Shown here: piece after piece, positions 1-12,300 of the stretch
How positions within the stretch are numbered: position 1 is the first letter of the stretch
How the letters are laid out: each line of letters begins with the position of its first letter
DNA from: Ceratodon purpureus
Taxonomy: Eukaryota > Streptophyta > Bryopsida > Pseudoditrichales > Ditrichaceae
NCBI GenBank assembly: GCA_014871385.1
Contig: CM026424.1
Span: 18,199,357-18,263,356, forward strand
Length of the DNA: 64,000 bases
Direction: 5' to 3'
Position numbers and translations under genes: made by a program
The notes under the pieces: generated by a model
Told to the model about the DNA's origin: nothing
The model's database searches: none
What the model saw: only the letters and a program-made list of their open reading frames with translations

Positions 1-1286
1 GCGTAACATTGGAGCTGCTTCTTGTGACATTGCCCAAATGGAAATACTACCTAAGCTGCGAAACAATACTTCAACGAACAACCTTTTCGGAAACTTGCAA
101 TGACCTTTGGGGAACTTTGCAATGTCTTCTGGTGTCGGAGACGGAGTTCGGGTTGTTTTGGATTCGGTGGACGATCTGGTGTACTCGGATTCATCCTTAG
201 AGTAGGAAAGTATCTGAAGGCTTTTCTTGTCAGCAATTCTCTTATGCAGCCCACTCCTTCGAGGTGTAGCCACAGTCGTATCTAATTGGGATGATGTGTG
301 TGCTTCAAAAAGTGGAAGACAAGAAAATTACCTTCGTGCGATTTGGGGGAGAAGGCAGAGTCCTCCACTGAACTTCAATTCCGGTCAAAGGTGTTCACTC
401 GCGCCTCCAACTTTGAACCACTACCGCTAGCGCTTCAGTCGGGGTCTGGAACAATAACCATTCCGGTGATCGGACCCACTGTGATGGGATCCACTTGTGT
501 TGGGGTGACATTGACCTTGCCCACCTGTACAAACACTATAGGAGGGGATTCGGGAGCAGTAGGAACGACTATCAGGATGATGGGTCCGAGAAGACTTGCA
601 ACGTGTTCATCTTGCTGAGGATCTCTCTCTCTCTTTATTCAACTTTACTATGATAGAATTACCTTCGCTGCCAAGACATGTCCATTTGTCTTGATGTTAT
701 TGTCAAACAGACGAGCTTTGTTCACAATGTCACCCAAATGCCCACTCGGATCCGGATCCGATCGGGGACTGCTTGCTGTTCAACATGGAAATACCGGATC
801 TAGTCCCTCTTGTGCGCAAATTCCTTTGTCAGCTCCTTCACCTGGATTGCCAATTGATCTTCTTCCTCTATCACTTGGAATTGCGTGGGGAGATCTTCTA
901 GCTTCCGGGATCAAGTTCCAACTTCGCAATTGTCTACTATCCGGGAGATCTCCATCTTAGGATTTCCAATTGCTCGTTCTGATTATGCAACTCCTGGACT
1001 CCCTTCTGGAGAAGGATTAATCGGAATAGATCTTCCAAAAAATTGGAACAAAGAAGTGGCCGTTTTGCGAGGCTAAAAGGCTCAAGTGGGTTGGTGTAGG
1101 CTTTTCCCAATGCGAGACGGTGTTCTTCAACTGCGACTTCCGCGATGTAGCCTGGTATTGCAACTCCTCGATTGCGTTGTTGCTCAAAGATTCCTTATCT
1201 CCTCTTCCGGTTAGCCCGCCAACGTAACATCATCCGAGTCTATTCCGAACTCTAGCATGTTCTAGTCGATGACTGGGCTCGCTTCT
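1..1286. other. Unclassified repeat-like DNA, no gene recognised
   Basis: Only short frames occur on both strands and none resembles a known protein. The minus strand around 950-1080 gives short stretches rich in Gln, Glu and Leu that could be the remains of a coiled-coil reading frame, but stops interrupt it. A CT microsatellite lies at about 621-636. The stretch directly abuts the LTR that begins at 1287, so it may be older element debris. Confidence 0.3.
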
Positions 1287-2007
1287 GTTACCGGCCAAGG
1301 TAACATGGGAGTCAGGGGGACAGTAAGTAGCGATCATGGTAGCCACGCATTAGAATCAACGGCGGCACTGCTAGTAGACTGTAGTAAAATGGTAGATAGC
1401 CTTAGTATAAAAGGGGTAGGGGAAAGTGACTCTCGCTCTCTGAATTTTGTATTAGGACTGGACTCAAGCTCTCGAGCTGAACTCAGTCCATCTCCTCTTT
1501 GGCTAATACAGACTTGATCTATGCTAAGTACTTTCCTTGTAATGCTTGGCTGGCTCTTGGTGTTCTTTATTCCCTTGCTGCTCCTTGGTGTTCCCACTTT
1601 ACTTTCCTAGTCTTGTATCGTCTCTCCCTTGTCTGTACTCGGTTGCCACTCCTCTTGCTGCCCTAAACTCCTCATCTCTGATAGTTGTGCACTCTTAGGC
1701 ATTGCTCAGAATTCTCCTCTGACCCCTCTTACGTGTAGTCTGAAGGCTCTAAAAAGGATACGTGGAACCGGGGTTGCTACTGCCCCGAAGCCCCACGGCA
1801 TTTCTTTAGGACCGACCTTGGCTGCCTAGGACCCTGGGGTTACTATAATATTACTGAGTAAGGTTGCAAACCTCCCCTGACCTTACTAAACCTCACTCCA
1901 AGTACCACTTAGTCTGTTGTGAGTCCCCTGTACCGTGAGTAATCCTCGGTTCCCTAGGAACTACATTGGGCTATTTCACTTCTCCATGCTTAAGACCCAG
2001 CTTAACA
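1287..2007 (+). repeat. 5' long terminal repeat of a Gypsy element
   Basis: The segment starts TGTTA and ends TAACA, the usual TG...CA form with matching inverted ends, and is about 720 bp long. A TATA box (TATAAAAG) lies at 1406-1413. It is followed at 2011 by TGGCGACCATGCTGGGGA, which has the form and position of a plant Gypsy primer-binding site. No matching 3' LTR was seen in the window. LTR identity is inferred from these features and from the gag and pol that follow. Confidence 0.7.
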
Positions 2008-4975
2008 TTTTGGCGACCATGCTGGGGATGGAATGTTGAGATAAACCCAAGCTTCCCTGTCTTTTTTAGTAGAACACCATGCCACCCAGAAAAGTCACCT
2101 CAGAAAGAAATTCCGAGGCAGAAGAAACTGCCCAACAAGATGACCCAGATGTCACAAAAGAATTCCTACAATGGATGAAACAGCAAATGACTGACCTAGT
2201 CGCCAAAAATGACGAAACCAATGCTAAGATTGAACTGCTTAGCAATCAGTACCAGACCTTACAAGACAGCCGAACTCTGGGAGCCAACCAAGTATACCCC
2301 CAGACCTCCGAGGCTCCGGTAGAACCGCTTCGGTCAGCCTCTCTACCCAGGGGAAACCTCACTGCAACCACCACTGGCAGCGACCATGAAGACAAGCCAA
2401 GTTGCCCAAAATTCCCTACCCTGTTTTTGATGAATCGGGAGATCCCGATTGGCATATACGCCGATTCAAGGTTATTGCACGCACCAATGGGATTAATAAC
2501 CCGGCAGACTTGCAAAACATTTTTGGGACCACTCTTCAAGGGAATCACATTAACTGGTACATTGATTTTGAAACCGATCACATGAATGCAACCTAGGACG
2601 ATGGAGCGTAGTTTTTTACAAAAATTTAGAAAACTCAAAACAAGCTCTGAAATATTGCGTGCCTTAGGCAGTATATCCCAAGAAAGAAACGAGCCCGTAG
2701 ATAAATTCTATGACAGGTTCAAACAATTGCAGATAAACTAAGCCAACGACCTGAGGAGGATTATTTGTGTGAATGGTTCAAAAAAGGATTGCTACCATGG
2801 ATTCAACAAGGGATCGTCATCCGAGGTGTCAAGACACTCCAAGATATTCTCACAGCCGCGAATGATATCAGCAGGGAACTTGGAGCCTTACAAAAATCGA
2901 GGCACCCTTGTTACCTTTGCCTAATTTTTGCCCCGAGGCTCGATCCATCTTAACACCGTGCGCTACCTGTGGAAAAACCCACAGTGGACGATGTTGGTTC
3001 GCTTCCGGAAATAGCCGCCCAGAAGACACTAGGCGACCAAGGCCAATTGCGGCTGCCATGTTTCCCGAGGAGATAAATGTAGATGCTTTCAAACCAGGCA
3101 GAAGCGACGCCTGTTGGGAATGTGGCTCACTGCAACACCGAAGGAGCCAGTGTCCAGTGCTCAGACAAAGATGGGCCCAAAACCACAACACCCAGGGTAA
3201 CCATGGAACGCCACCATCCGACTCTCAGAAACATAACCCTGGTCTACGTCGTGGAGGAGTAACTCTGACGGAGGTACATGGCCCGGAAACCAACGTGGCC
3301 ACCATCAGTACCGCCGTGGTCACCACAAGGTCAAAAATACAGACCCGGAACATGTAACCGAGCATCGAAAGCCCTTCCGAGACCATCATTGGGAAAGACT
3401 CCACACGATACGAAAAGAAATCCAGCAAGACCTAGAAACACCCGTGGTTGACCTGGGCATGCAAAAATCCTAGATAACACCAATGTCACCATCACCCTGG
3501 CCAAATTATTAAAACTAAGCCCTGAACTCCAAAAGTATCTACAACAGGCCTCTATGCCAGAAACCATTAATGACCAAACAGTCATTGAGGTTAATTCTAC
3601 CACTCTGGACCCAGACGCTGCTGTCATTCATCTGCAGCTGGGAAACCATGAACTTGGCAATGTGCTGGTGGATGGTGGCTCCGGCGTTAACGTAATGAGT
3701 AACCATCTCCGGGAGTACTTGGGATTGCCCCCACCTAAGCAGGCTGAGTTCATACTGCGCATGGCAAATGATGCTCCAGTAACCCCGCTGGGCATACTAA
3801 GTGCAGTACCAATTACTACCCATGGAGTGTCCACCCCGGCCACATTTGTAGTGATTGATATGCCAGACAGCAGTAGCTTCCCTATCATCCTTGGACGCCC
3901 TTGGCTTCGTGACATGAGCGCCATCCATGATTGGTCCAGGAACCAAATTCGGATACAACGCCAAAACCAGACCGTGGTCATCCCAGTTGACAGCTGCATC
4001 ACAAGGGCAAAAGCCGATCAAATTAGACATAAAGCAGGAATAAATTGGATTAAAGGTCTCTCCCCGGAACAAGAAGCCTTGGTATTTCAAGCTCACCCCG
4101 ATCTAATCCCACTAGCTGAGATACATCTGGCTAGCCTTGTAGCCGAACAAGACAAAATGGATATCCCAGAACACTTCTCCAAGGAAGTCAGGGAAAATGT
4201 CACCATTAATGCCATCCCTGCATCCCAAGCACTACAGAAAGAAGTCATCACTGGATGGACCCACGGCGCCAAGGAACGAGTGGAGCTAGTAAATTTGGGA
4301 ACCCCAGAAAAACCACAATACATCAAAATTAACGCAGACGCCCTTAGTCCTGTGAAACAGGACGCTATTGCACTCTTCCATGAATACCATGATATTTTTG
4401 CATGGGGACATGAAGATTTACAAGGAATTCCACGCACTATAGCTGAACACACTATTGACTTGGTTCCAGGTGCAACCCCGGTACAACAGAGAAGGTACAG
4501 GATGAACCTCAACTATGCTATCCGAGTGAAAGCAGAATTGGACAAATTATTACAGGCAAAATTTATATCACCTGTCGATTCAGCACCTTGGTTGTCACCC
4601 ATGGTAATCATTCCTAAGAAAAATGGCACACTTAGAATTTGTGTGGATTTCCGAAAACTCAATGCCGCCACCAAGAAAGATCACTACCCCTTACCCTACA
4701 TGGAAGAAATCATAGACGAGGTAGCTGGCCATGAGATGTATTCATTCCTGGATTGTTTTTCGGGATACTACCAGGTAGCCATGGGCGAGCAAGATAAGGG
4801 TAAAACCGCATTTTCCACGGAATGGGGCCCATATCAATTCGAAAGAATGCTTTTTGGTGCCAAAAATGCCCCATGACATTCCAAAGAGTTATGGAACTAA
4901 TTTTCAGACCGTACCTCAAAAGGTTTTTTCGCATATATTTGGATGATGGAACAGTCTATGGTCGCATGGAAGAAC
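1287..4975 (+). mobile_element. Gypsy LTR retrotransposon, 5' part, decayed
   Basis: Order of parts: LTR (1287-2007), primer-binding site (2011), gag-like frames (about 2079-3357) with a CCHC zinc knuckle (CWECGSLQHRRSQC) near 3110-3150, an aspartic protease region (DGGSGVNV, near 3670), and a reverse transcriptase (about 4530-4975) with LRICVDFRKLNAATKKDHYP, SFLDCFSGYYQV and the start of the YLDD region. The copy is a fossil: a handful of breaks separate the frames, and the giant element begins inside the reverse transcriptase. RNase H, integrase and the 3' LTR are absent from the window. Only one LTR is visible, so the age cannot be estimated from LTR divergence. Confidence 0.85.
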
Positions 4976-5103
4976 CAGGGTTGTCACGGTCGTCCGGGAC
5001 GCTCGGGACGTGGGGACGTCCGCGGACGTCCGCCAGCGCCAGGGGACGTCCTGTGACTTAGAAAAAAAAATCACCCGCATAGGTTTCACCCCGGGGTGAA
5101 ACC
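4976..5103. repeat. Left terminal and subterminal region of giant element
   Basis: After the CAGGGTTGT end, the palindromic motif GGACGTCC occurs three times within about 70 bp (5013-5049), with related GGGACG forms beside it. A 22-bp perfect palindrome with arms GGTTTCACCCC and its complement occupies 5082-5103. hAT transposases are known to bind short subterminal repeats, and these motifs are candidates. The right end has a similar cluster. Confidence 0.5.
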
Positions 5104-5127
5104 ACATCTGAAACCACATCTTTACGC

Positions 5128-5580
5128 GGCGAGGGTTGCGGGGGGGGTGCGCCGTCGCCGCGGAGCGGGGGGGCCGTCGGACGCGTCGGGAAGGGGCCGT
5201 CCCCGGCGACGCCCCTTGCCGTCGCCGCGTGGGGGGGGGGCCGTCCCCTGGGGACGCCCCTTGCCGTCGCCGCGGTGGGGGGGGGGCCCGTCCCCGGCGA
5301 CGGCCCCTTGCCGTCGCCGCGGTTGGGGGGGGGGGCCGTCCCCCGGCGACGGCCCCGTTGCCGTCGCCGCGTTGGGGGGGGGGGGGCCCGTCCTCGGCGA
5401 CGGCCCCGTTGCCGTCGCCAGGGCGGTGGGGGGGGGGGGGCCGTCCCCGCGACGGCCCCTTGCCGTCGCCGCGGTGGGGGGGGGGGGCCGTCCCCGGCGA
5501 CGGCCCCTTGCCGTCGCCGCGGTGGTGGGGGGGGGGGGCCGTCCCCAGGCGACGGCCCCTTCGACGGCCGTGACAGTCCA
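5128..5580. repeat. GC block A: G-run tandem repeat upstream of transposase
   Basis: About eight units of 47-53 bp start near 5192, 5239, 5286, 5334, 5387, 5440, 5488 and 5538. Each has GGCCGTCCCC, then GGCGACGGCCCC, then TTGCCGTCGCCGCG, and ends in a run of roughly 7 to 13 G. The regular G runs are potential G-quadruplex formers. All six frames stay open because of composition, so the apparent ORFs here are not genes. Confidence 0.8.
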
Positions 5581-5652
5581 TGATCGGACGGCCCCCTCGT
5601 GGACTTACGGCCTCGACGGCCGTCCTCCGTTGATTTTTAGGGCTTACCCCTT

Positions 5653-5697
5653 GGCATTTCAGGGAATGAGTATAAAAGACCCCTCCTGAAAGTTGCC
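5653..5697 (+). promoter_or_regulatory. TATA box in inverted repeat, transposase promoter
   Basis: TATAAAAG (5671-5678) lies between arms TTTCAGG (5657-5663) and CCTGAAA (5685-5691). Outer GGCA (5653) and TGCC (5694) extend the stem with a two-base bulge. It sits just downstream of GC block A and upstream of the transposase start. This is the least perfect of the four TATA-hairpin units in the element. Confidence 0.6.
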
Positions 5698-5881
5698 ATT
5701 ACACTTCTGAATTGTACTCCATGTGCTACTAGTTCCACTAATATACGTGTGTATCTGTTGCATGGTGAACGGCGGCGTTCAGAAGTGTGTTGAATTGGAG
5801 CTTCTTCGAGGCTCTAGTTCTCTTGAGGACGTGGTACCCCGATTTTTTGAAGTTTTTCCGGGCGATCTATCAAGTGCACCA

Positions 5882-8866
5882 ATGGCGTCTAAAAGTTACT
5901 CCCCATGGTATACCGAAGTCCATATGAGCGATACGGAGAAGAAGAAGACTGAGATGGTTCAATGTATGCTATGCAAGAACACTTTCGCAAAGAGGATTGA
6001 GCGGATGCTCAGTCATTTGGGCTATGACAAAGTTCTAGGGGTACGGACTAGTGGAGTAGGTCGTTGCACTAATTTGTCACCCGCTATACTGTCCTTGTTC
6101 AAGAATTGCGGTGGCAAATTCCCTAACGACTCCAGAATATTCATGTCGGAGCAGAGTACTTCCCCGGTGACTCGTGGCAATATATCCCCGAGAGTGAATA
6201 CTCCCATGGATGTGGACTCATGCGCTGGATCCCGGGTTTCTACTCCGAAGAATGAACCCGTTTTAATTGGTGAGGGTGTACCTTTCATTTCCACTTTTCC
6301 GGGGGAAGGTAGTGGACCGTTTCCTCCTTTGAAGGCAAAGAGGCAATCTACCCTTCAAGAGGGCTTCGAAGAGACTCAGAGGCGGGAATGCGACAAAGCA
6401 TGGGCCACATTTTTTTACGAGAACAGTATCTCGTTTAACGTGGCTCAGAGTGCCTCTTTCAAGGACGCGGTGTTGAAGACGTCCAACATGAAGAGATCAT
6501 ACACACCTCCATCTTACCACCATCTCCGAACAAATTTACTAGCCCAAGCAAGGACTGATTTGGAGACTTCCTTGAATGATAGGATTTTTTCAAGTGTTAG
6601 GAAGTACGGGGGAACGTTGGCCCTGGATGGGTGGACTTCTGTAAGCAGTCGCCCTCTAATAAACGCAATGCTGGTATCTCCAGCTGGTGAGTTATTCTTG
6701 GGAGCCGTTGACACGAGTGGGAAAGAGAAGGATGCTGTTTTCGTAGCAATCGTCATTGAGAAGTTTATCCAACAAGTTGGAGAACAGAACATCATTCAAG
6801 TATGCTACGATAATGCTCCGGTGATGCTTAATGCCGGAAAGTTGGTCCAAGCACTCTATCCATCCATATTTGTCCAAGGATGTGCTGCCCATGCGATAGA
6901 CCTTTTGTTGGAGGATTGGAGTAAGATGAAGTGGGTGAAGGAGCTCCTAGATCGGGCTAAGAACTTGGTTAAGTTCATAAAGATAAGGCAAATGCCACTC
7001 TCGGTATTTCGAAAGCACGAGGCAAAACTTAGCTTGCTGATGCCTGGTCAGACTAGGTTTGCATCGCACTACATTATGATTTCGCGTCTACTGAAGGTTC
7101 GAGGAGCATTGGAGCAGAGCGTTGTGGATCCTGACTGGAGAAACTACGAAACGAAGAAGACCTTATCTGCCCGTGACAAAGCGAAGATCTCACGCGATGT
7201 TAAGAGGGTTGTCTTGGATGACGTTTTCTGGGAGCAATGTGCAAACTTCAAGTGGATGACGAGTCCCGTTGTATATGCCCTACGAGAGTTTGATGCGAAG
7301 GAATCGGCATTGGGTAAAGCCTACGTTGTTCTCCGCAACCTTGAGAAGCATGTTCTCTCTTTACGCCATGAGCCCTTCAAACTAGACTCAGACAATGCTG
7401 ATTACTGCGAGGACTCATTTTACGAGCGTAAAGCCATGATTAAATCACCCTTACAGTGTGCTGCTGCGCTTCTAAACCCTTATCTTATTGACGATGAGGA
7501 CCTTCGCAATGATACTGATGCAATGGCATCGGCGAAGGAGGTCTTGTTGTCGATGGCTCCTCCGACACTGAAGGAAGTGGTCATAGAAGAGTTCTTTGCA
7601 TTTCGTGAAGCTTATCCTCCGTTTCGTGACGTACGTGAATCCTCTAAGTCACAACTGCCGCCTTCTGGTTGGTGGGATATATACGGATCCGCTGGTAAAT
7701 TCATTTCCCCAATTGCAAAAAGGATTTTAGCTCAGCCCTTGTCTTCTTCTTCATGCGAGCGGAATTGGAGTAGCTACTCCTTTGTCCACGACAGGAAGCG
7801 AAACCGTTTACTTCCGGAGAGGGCTAATGACCTCGTGTTTGTGTATACAAATTCCAAGATAATTTCCCAGTCCAAGTTGAGTGCCTTAGGCAGGTTCTAC
7901 GGGGAGTTGGAGGGGAAGGAGGATCCGAAGGCCGTGGAAACCGAGGATGTTGACTACTCTAGTGAGTCTGATGTTGATCTACCCTTCGATGATCTATCAA
8001 TTGACCCCCCCATCGAGGCCCCAGTCGACGACCTTGAGGTGTCTCCGAAAGGAAAATCCCGTTGTTCTCCTGCGCCAATGGAGCGTGCTTTCGAGTATGA
8101 TGATGTCGAAGAAGAAGGTACCAACGAGGAGGATACGATTCCTCTTTCCTCTTTTTTGAATGGAGACGGTTTATTAAACAGTGATAAGATTCTCCGGGGA
8201 GGATCCTCTCATACTACCGTGGATTTGGTCATACCAAAGAAAGAGGGAGACCCCACCATTGATACTTCTAAGGTTGTTTCTCCAAACTTCAACCGCCTGA
8301 AGGACGATATGGTTCCACCCACTACAAAGGAGGATGTGCCCGTACCCGTATCGGGTGCATCTCGCACATTGTTTGGAACTGCAAAGACTAGGGTCCAAGT
8401 TGGTGGGTTCGAATCGTCCACGAGGTTGGTTGAGTTGTCTAAAAAAATGAAGGCAGATGCTAAGGCTGCTGAAGTAGCGGAGAAATGTAGGAAGAGATTG
8501 GTCATAACCCGACAAGCGGACCCGGGCCTCCTCTCTACTGATGACGGACTTCCAATTGGGAATCTCTTTGGGCCGAAGTTGGCTTTGGGAAAACCGGACA
8601 TATTTCCTGAGAAACCCCCTGCTAGAGCCACGTCCAAGCGAAAGGCTGTAGACAAGACTCAGAAGGTGTTGGCTTTCAATCCTGGTAGGCCAAAAACTCC
8701 TTTGGATGACCCGAATGGCCCAAAGAAATTCCTGAACCCATTCGAGTCAAAGAAGAAGAGTAAGGCGAGGGTGAAGAAGGTACGCGAGAGCGATGGCGAT
8801 GACGAATACGATTCTTCCGGTCCTAGTGGGGCCGAAGTGAAGGACGACAGCGATTATGTGGCCTAA
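5882..8866 (+). CDS. hAT-family transposase (BED, DUF659-like and hAT dimerisation regions)
   Basis: This is the likely mobility protein of the giant element, 994 aa from ATG 5882. The frame is open to an ATG at 5723, but 5882 has the better plant context (CCAATGGC) and begins just before the BED-like zinc finger (CMLCKNTF, with a downstream His). A hAT RNase-H-like core follows. Candidate acidic residues are Asp249 (LALDGWT), Asp310 (CYDNAPVM) and Glu626 (SCERNWS), with spacing normal for hAT. SGWWDIYGSAG to NDLVFVYTN is the C-terminal dimerisation region. About 300 further residues are acidic and then lysine-rich, ending in a likely nuclear signal (KKKSKARVKKVR), an unusual extension for hAT. 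It is intronless with no internal stop, so it may be recent or functional. Its 3' end converges on the RING gene with a 462-bp gap. Confidence 0.88.
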   Translation: MASKSYSPWYTEVHMSDTEKKKTEMVQCMLCKNTFAKRIERMLSHLGYDKVLGVRTSGVGRCTNLSPAILSLFKNCGGKFPNDSRIFMSEQSTSPVTRGNISPRVNTPMDVDSCAGSRVSTPKNEPVLIGEGVPFISTFPGEGSGPFPPLKAKRQSTLQEGFEETQRRECDKAWATFFYENSISFNVAQSASFKDAVLKTSNMKRSYTPPSYHHLRTNLLAQARTDLETSLNDRIFSSVRKYGGTLALDGWTSVSSRPLINAMLVSPAGELFLGAVDTSGKEKDAVFVAIVIEKFIQQVGEQNIIQVCYDNAPVMLNAGKLVQALYPSIFVQGCAAHAIDLLLEDWSKMKWVKELLDRAKNLVKFIKIRQMPLSVFRKHEAKLSLLMPGQTRFASHYIMISRLLKVRGALEQSVVDPDWRNYETKKTLSARDKAKISRDVKRVVLDDVFWEQCANFKWMTSPVVYALREFDAKESALGKAYVVLRNLEKHVLSLRHEPFKLDSDNADYCEDSFYERKAMIKSPLQCAAALLNPYLIDDEDLRNDTDAMASAKEVLLSMAPPTLKEVVIEEFFAFREAYPPFRDVRESSKSQLPPSGWWDIYGSAGKFISPIAKRILAQPLSSSSCERNWSSYSFVHDRKRNRLLPERANDLVFVYTNSKIISQSKLSALGRFYGELEGKEDPKAVETEDVDYSSESDVDLPFDDLSIDPPIEAPVDDLEVSPKGKSRCSPAPMERAFEYDDVEEEGTNEEDTIPLSSFLNGDGLLNSDKILRGGSSHTTVDLVIPKKEGDPTIDTSKVVSPNFNRLKDDMVPPTTKEDVPVPVSGASRTLFGTAKTRVQVGGFESSTRLVELSKKMKADAKAAEVAEKCRKRLVITRQADPGLLSTDDGLPIGNLFGPKLALGKPDIFPEKPPARATSKRKAVDKTQKVLAFNPGRPKTPLDDPNGPKKFLNPFESKKKSKARVKKVRESDGDDEYDSSGPSGAEVKDDSDYVA

Positions 8867-9328
8867 TTGGGCACGATAGTTAGAAGGCGGCATTTCCAGT
8901 GCACCACCCTAGAATGCCACTCTTTTATGAATGTCCATTTCTAGAAACCATTATCATATTATATCTCATTTAAGCGGTGGTGCTTGCCTCTTCAATATTG
9001 TCCTCCACATTGTGTACTTATTTTTACTTTGATTGTACTTCTCGCAATTTCTTTCTCGTAATGAATGTACACAATCTACATATGAAGTTCGATGCATCTA
9101 AGTACTAACAATTCTTTCAACACAAATGCAACTCCAATAAAACATAAATGAAATTGTATTAAAACCAGAGGTAATTTTTGCAAGTACATATAGAAGTAGT
9201 GTAAAGTCCATACACCGGGCTCCGCAACCAATATATATATATATACTGCTCTAAATACGACTATCACCCAGTGTATTGTCACATTAACCGTAGTAATGCG
9301 GGTACCATGTCCAACGTAAATACTCTAC
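8867..9328. other. Convergent spacer between transposase and RING gene
   Basis: AT-rich, with a TA microsatellite near 9228-9243. Both flanking genes end here, so it should hold two 3' UTRs and poly(A) sites. No gene is seen. Confidence 0.5.
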
Positions 9329-12300
9329 TCAACGTCCATTGTTTGCATTTGACCTCCGAGTCTGGCGTCGCTGGCTTGGATGTGTAATCGTACCCCCCGA
9401 TCGATATTCTTCTTCCACGCGATCCAAAGAACGACGATTATCTTCCCCCCATTCGGGATCGTCTTCATAAGGGTTGTCTCGATTGCGCTTCTTGGAATTC
9501 TTCCCGTTCCACAACTCCTTTGCCTTGTCAATCTTGGCTACTGTTTCTTGCACAATCTTCTCAATCCTATTGCGTGACCAACGAGAGGAATTATCCTCCG
9601 CACGAAGTGCCCTCCTCCAGTCGTTAACTATTTTATGAAGAGCATCGTCAAACTTCTTAGTGATCACCCAGTAGTCTAGGTCCGAATATTTGAAGGATTC
9701 CTCTGTAAAAGTGCGACGATGCTGAATGGCTTCTTCTAGTTTGGCCAATACAAGTGCCCTACCAACCGGGGTTCTGTCATACATCTTGTACTCATCAAGT
9801 TGGCCATAGTCCCGTTCTACTTCTCTTCTCTTACCGTCGGCATCTACCACAACTTCCGGTTTTGGAAACCGGAAGAAGCGATTGCGATGTATACTCCAAT
9901 GTCCACCGAAGTTCCTACAAAAAAATTCTCGGTCCTTGGCATCCGGAATTTCACTTGCCCTCATCTCCACCTCATGGTCGTGTGTCATCCATGAAAAATC
10001 GTCCATTCCGGCATCGTTAGCCGTAGATAGTTGGTGAGTCATTGTCTCCGGGTTCCAAGCCAGTGATTTGCCCCAATCATAATAATTCAGCTCTTTCTTA
10101 GGTAGTTGGTCTAGTGGTAAATTCCACCGATCAAACTCATGCCCAGGCGGCATCACGTGTTGTAGTCCCAGCATCTCGTAAAAACGTGAACTAATTGGGG
10201 AGCGACACATAACACACTGTTTGTTGTTTAAAGCAGCCTTCGCGATGCAGGTTATGTGGAACTTGTGATTACAATTTCCCATCTCAAAGGCCCCTTCCGG
10301 CCCAAAATATTGTTGACAGATGGGACACGTTTCCTTCGAATATTCCTCCGACGGTTTGCGGGTATGGATAACCACACGTTTCGATTCATCCAAATGAGAT
10401 GATAGTACATCGTACGGCATCCACCCCTCCTCGACCTCTAGCGCCCAGTCAATGACCCCTTCTTTATTTTTGGAACTATGTAATGTGCGCTCCATCATTT
10501 CTCCTACATCGCGCCATATCGTGATTTTTGTAGCATCCTCGCCGCCCTTGGCTGCTGCCTCGTTATACTTCTGTAAAGATGATTGGATAGCTTCTTCGAC
10601 ATCCATAGAAGTAATTGCACATTTCTTCATATCCTGTTGTGCTCTAGAGACTATTGTCTCCTTATCTCGTAGTTTGTGGACCCAACCAAGCCATGATAAT
10701 GCCCTTATGGAAGATGGTGTATCATCTACCATCCTTATGGTGGTCTTCAGCCTTTCCAGTTCCGTACGGGCCTCGTCTCTTTCCCTTCTAGCCACCTCCA
10801 AATCCCGTAAAAGAATGTCTAATTCTATTGAATCATCCATTGGCCCTTTTCCTCTATCCTCATGTCCTGGTGTTGCTTGGCTAGAGCCAATGTCCAATGG
10901 AACTGGACCAGATGTCATTTTAGACTTCTGAGATGCCATCCCTTGTGTGGCCCCATCTCCACTTTTATTTGAAAATTTAGAAAGGCCAAGGTCATCGGAA
11001 TCCTCACCATCGCTCAGTACTTCAATGATACGATCCTTTCCTTCCACCTTCACCACTTCCTTCTTCACCGTAGGCTTCACTTCTTTTGTTTTGTTTTTCT
11101 CCTTCTCTACCGGGTGGTAGATTTTGCACTCTTCCAATTGTGCAAAAAAACTCATCTTCACATGGTCCAACCTTCTTGTCAAACTCTTGATTTGTTCCGT
11201 TGCATCCATTAAATCCTTACTCAGAGCCACGTTCTCTTCGCCTAACTTCACACGGTCTTCCAGAAGAGGCTTAATGGAAGATGCCAAAGTGTCAAAGCCA
11301 AGGGCACCCTGTATCATGCCCGGAGTGATACTTCCAAATGCATGAGCCATATTTATGAGATCTGGTGCCATAGCGCCTAATACGGAAGCCCCTTCTTTCA
11401 GGGTGTGTGCAATCTTCAACACATTATGAATTTGTTGCACTTCCTCCGTGGTTCTTGTTGCAGCGTCTCCCTCTGTGGTATTCTCTAAGCCCCCACGCTG
11501 TTCATCAGAGGACACCTCCGTCAATTTGGTGCTAAAATCTAGTAACTCCTTCAATGATTCATTGTTTGGCATCGACTTCACCAGCTCCATAATCTCCGAA
11601 ATGGAATGAACTGCATCCTTTGTGCTATCCTCTTCGGTAGGCACTTGTACTATTGCCAAGGAACTTGGACCATCATCCACTGAACGAGGGTTGGAGCATC
11701 CGGCTTCCGCAGCCGTAAGATGTGTTGAGCAGTCATTGTCCACCTCCACTTCCACCTCATCTACGGCTGCCTTGCCCTTTGTATCGTTGGAAGATTTCAC
11801 CGTGATTTCCAGGTCTGCTCTAGGAATAGTAGGGGCATTAGTTTCTGTGGCAACGGGGAACATCGTAGCGATCACATTGGCAATGGCAACGGGCTTCTTT
11901 TCCTCTGGACGATGCGGAGTTTCATTCTGTACTTTTTTTACTTCATTCTTCGGAAAGCTCTTTAGATGTGGCCACTGCCGCTTTCGGAACTCCGCTACAA
12001 CCTTCTGTGCTTGCAAAGGATCGATCAGATATAAATCCGGAATGTCTGTTACCATCCATCCAATTTGCAACGGCCTGTCTTTCGTAGTGGGGTACGTACA
12101 CCAACTAATCTTCCGCTTCAATATTAGCTCCGCATATACCATACTACAAATGGTATAATTGAAATGGCCTTTGCTGGGCTTCCGTTGCCCAAACATAGTA
12201 GTCCAGACTTCATATGCCCGATGCAAGAAATGGTCATCCATGCATAACCAGGGCTTGCAACTAAAAGTCCGTGTGTTCATCTCGTGTTCTTCTCGGGGCC

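Noticed and set aside
5096-5689. Long Gly/Arg/Pro-rich frames on both strands of GC block A
   Set aside because: Stop codons are rare in nearly pure GC repeats; frames are open on several strands at once and encode only low-complexity repeats.
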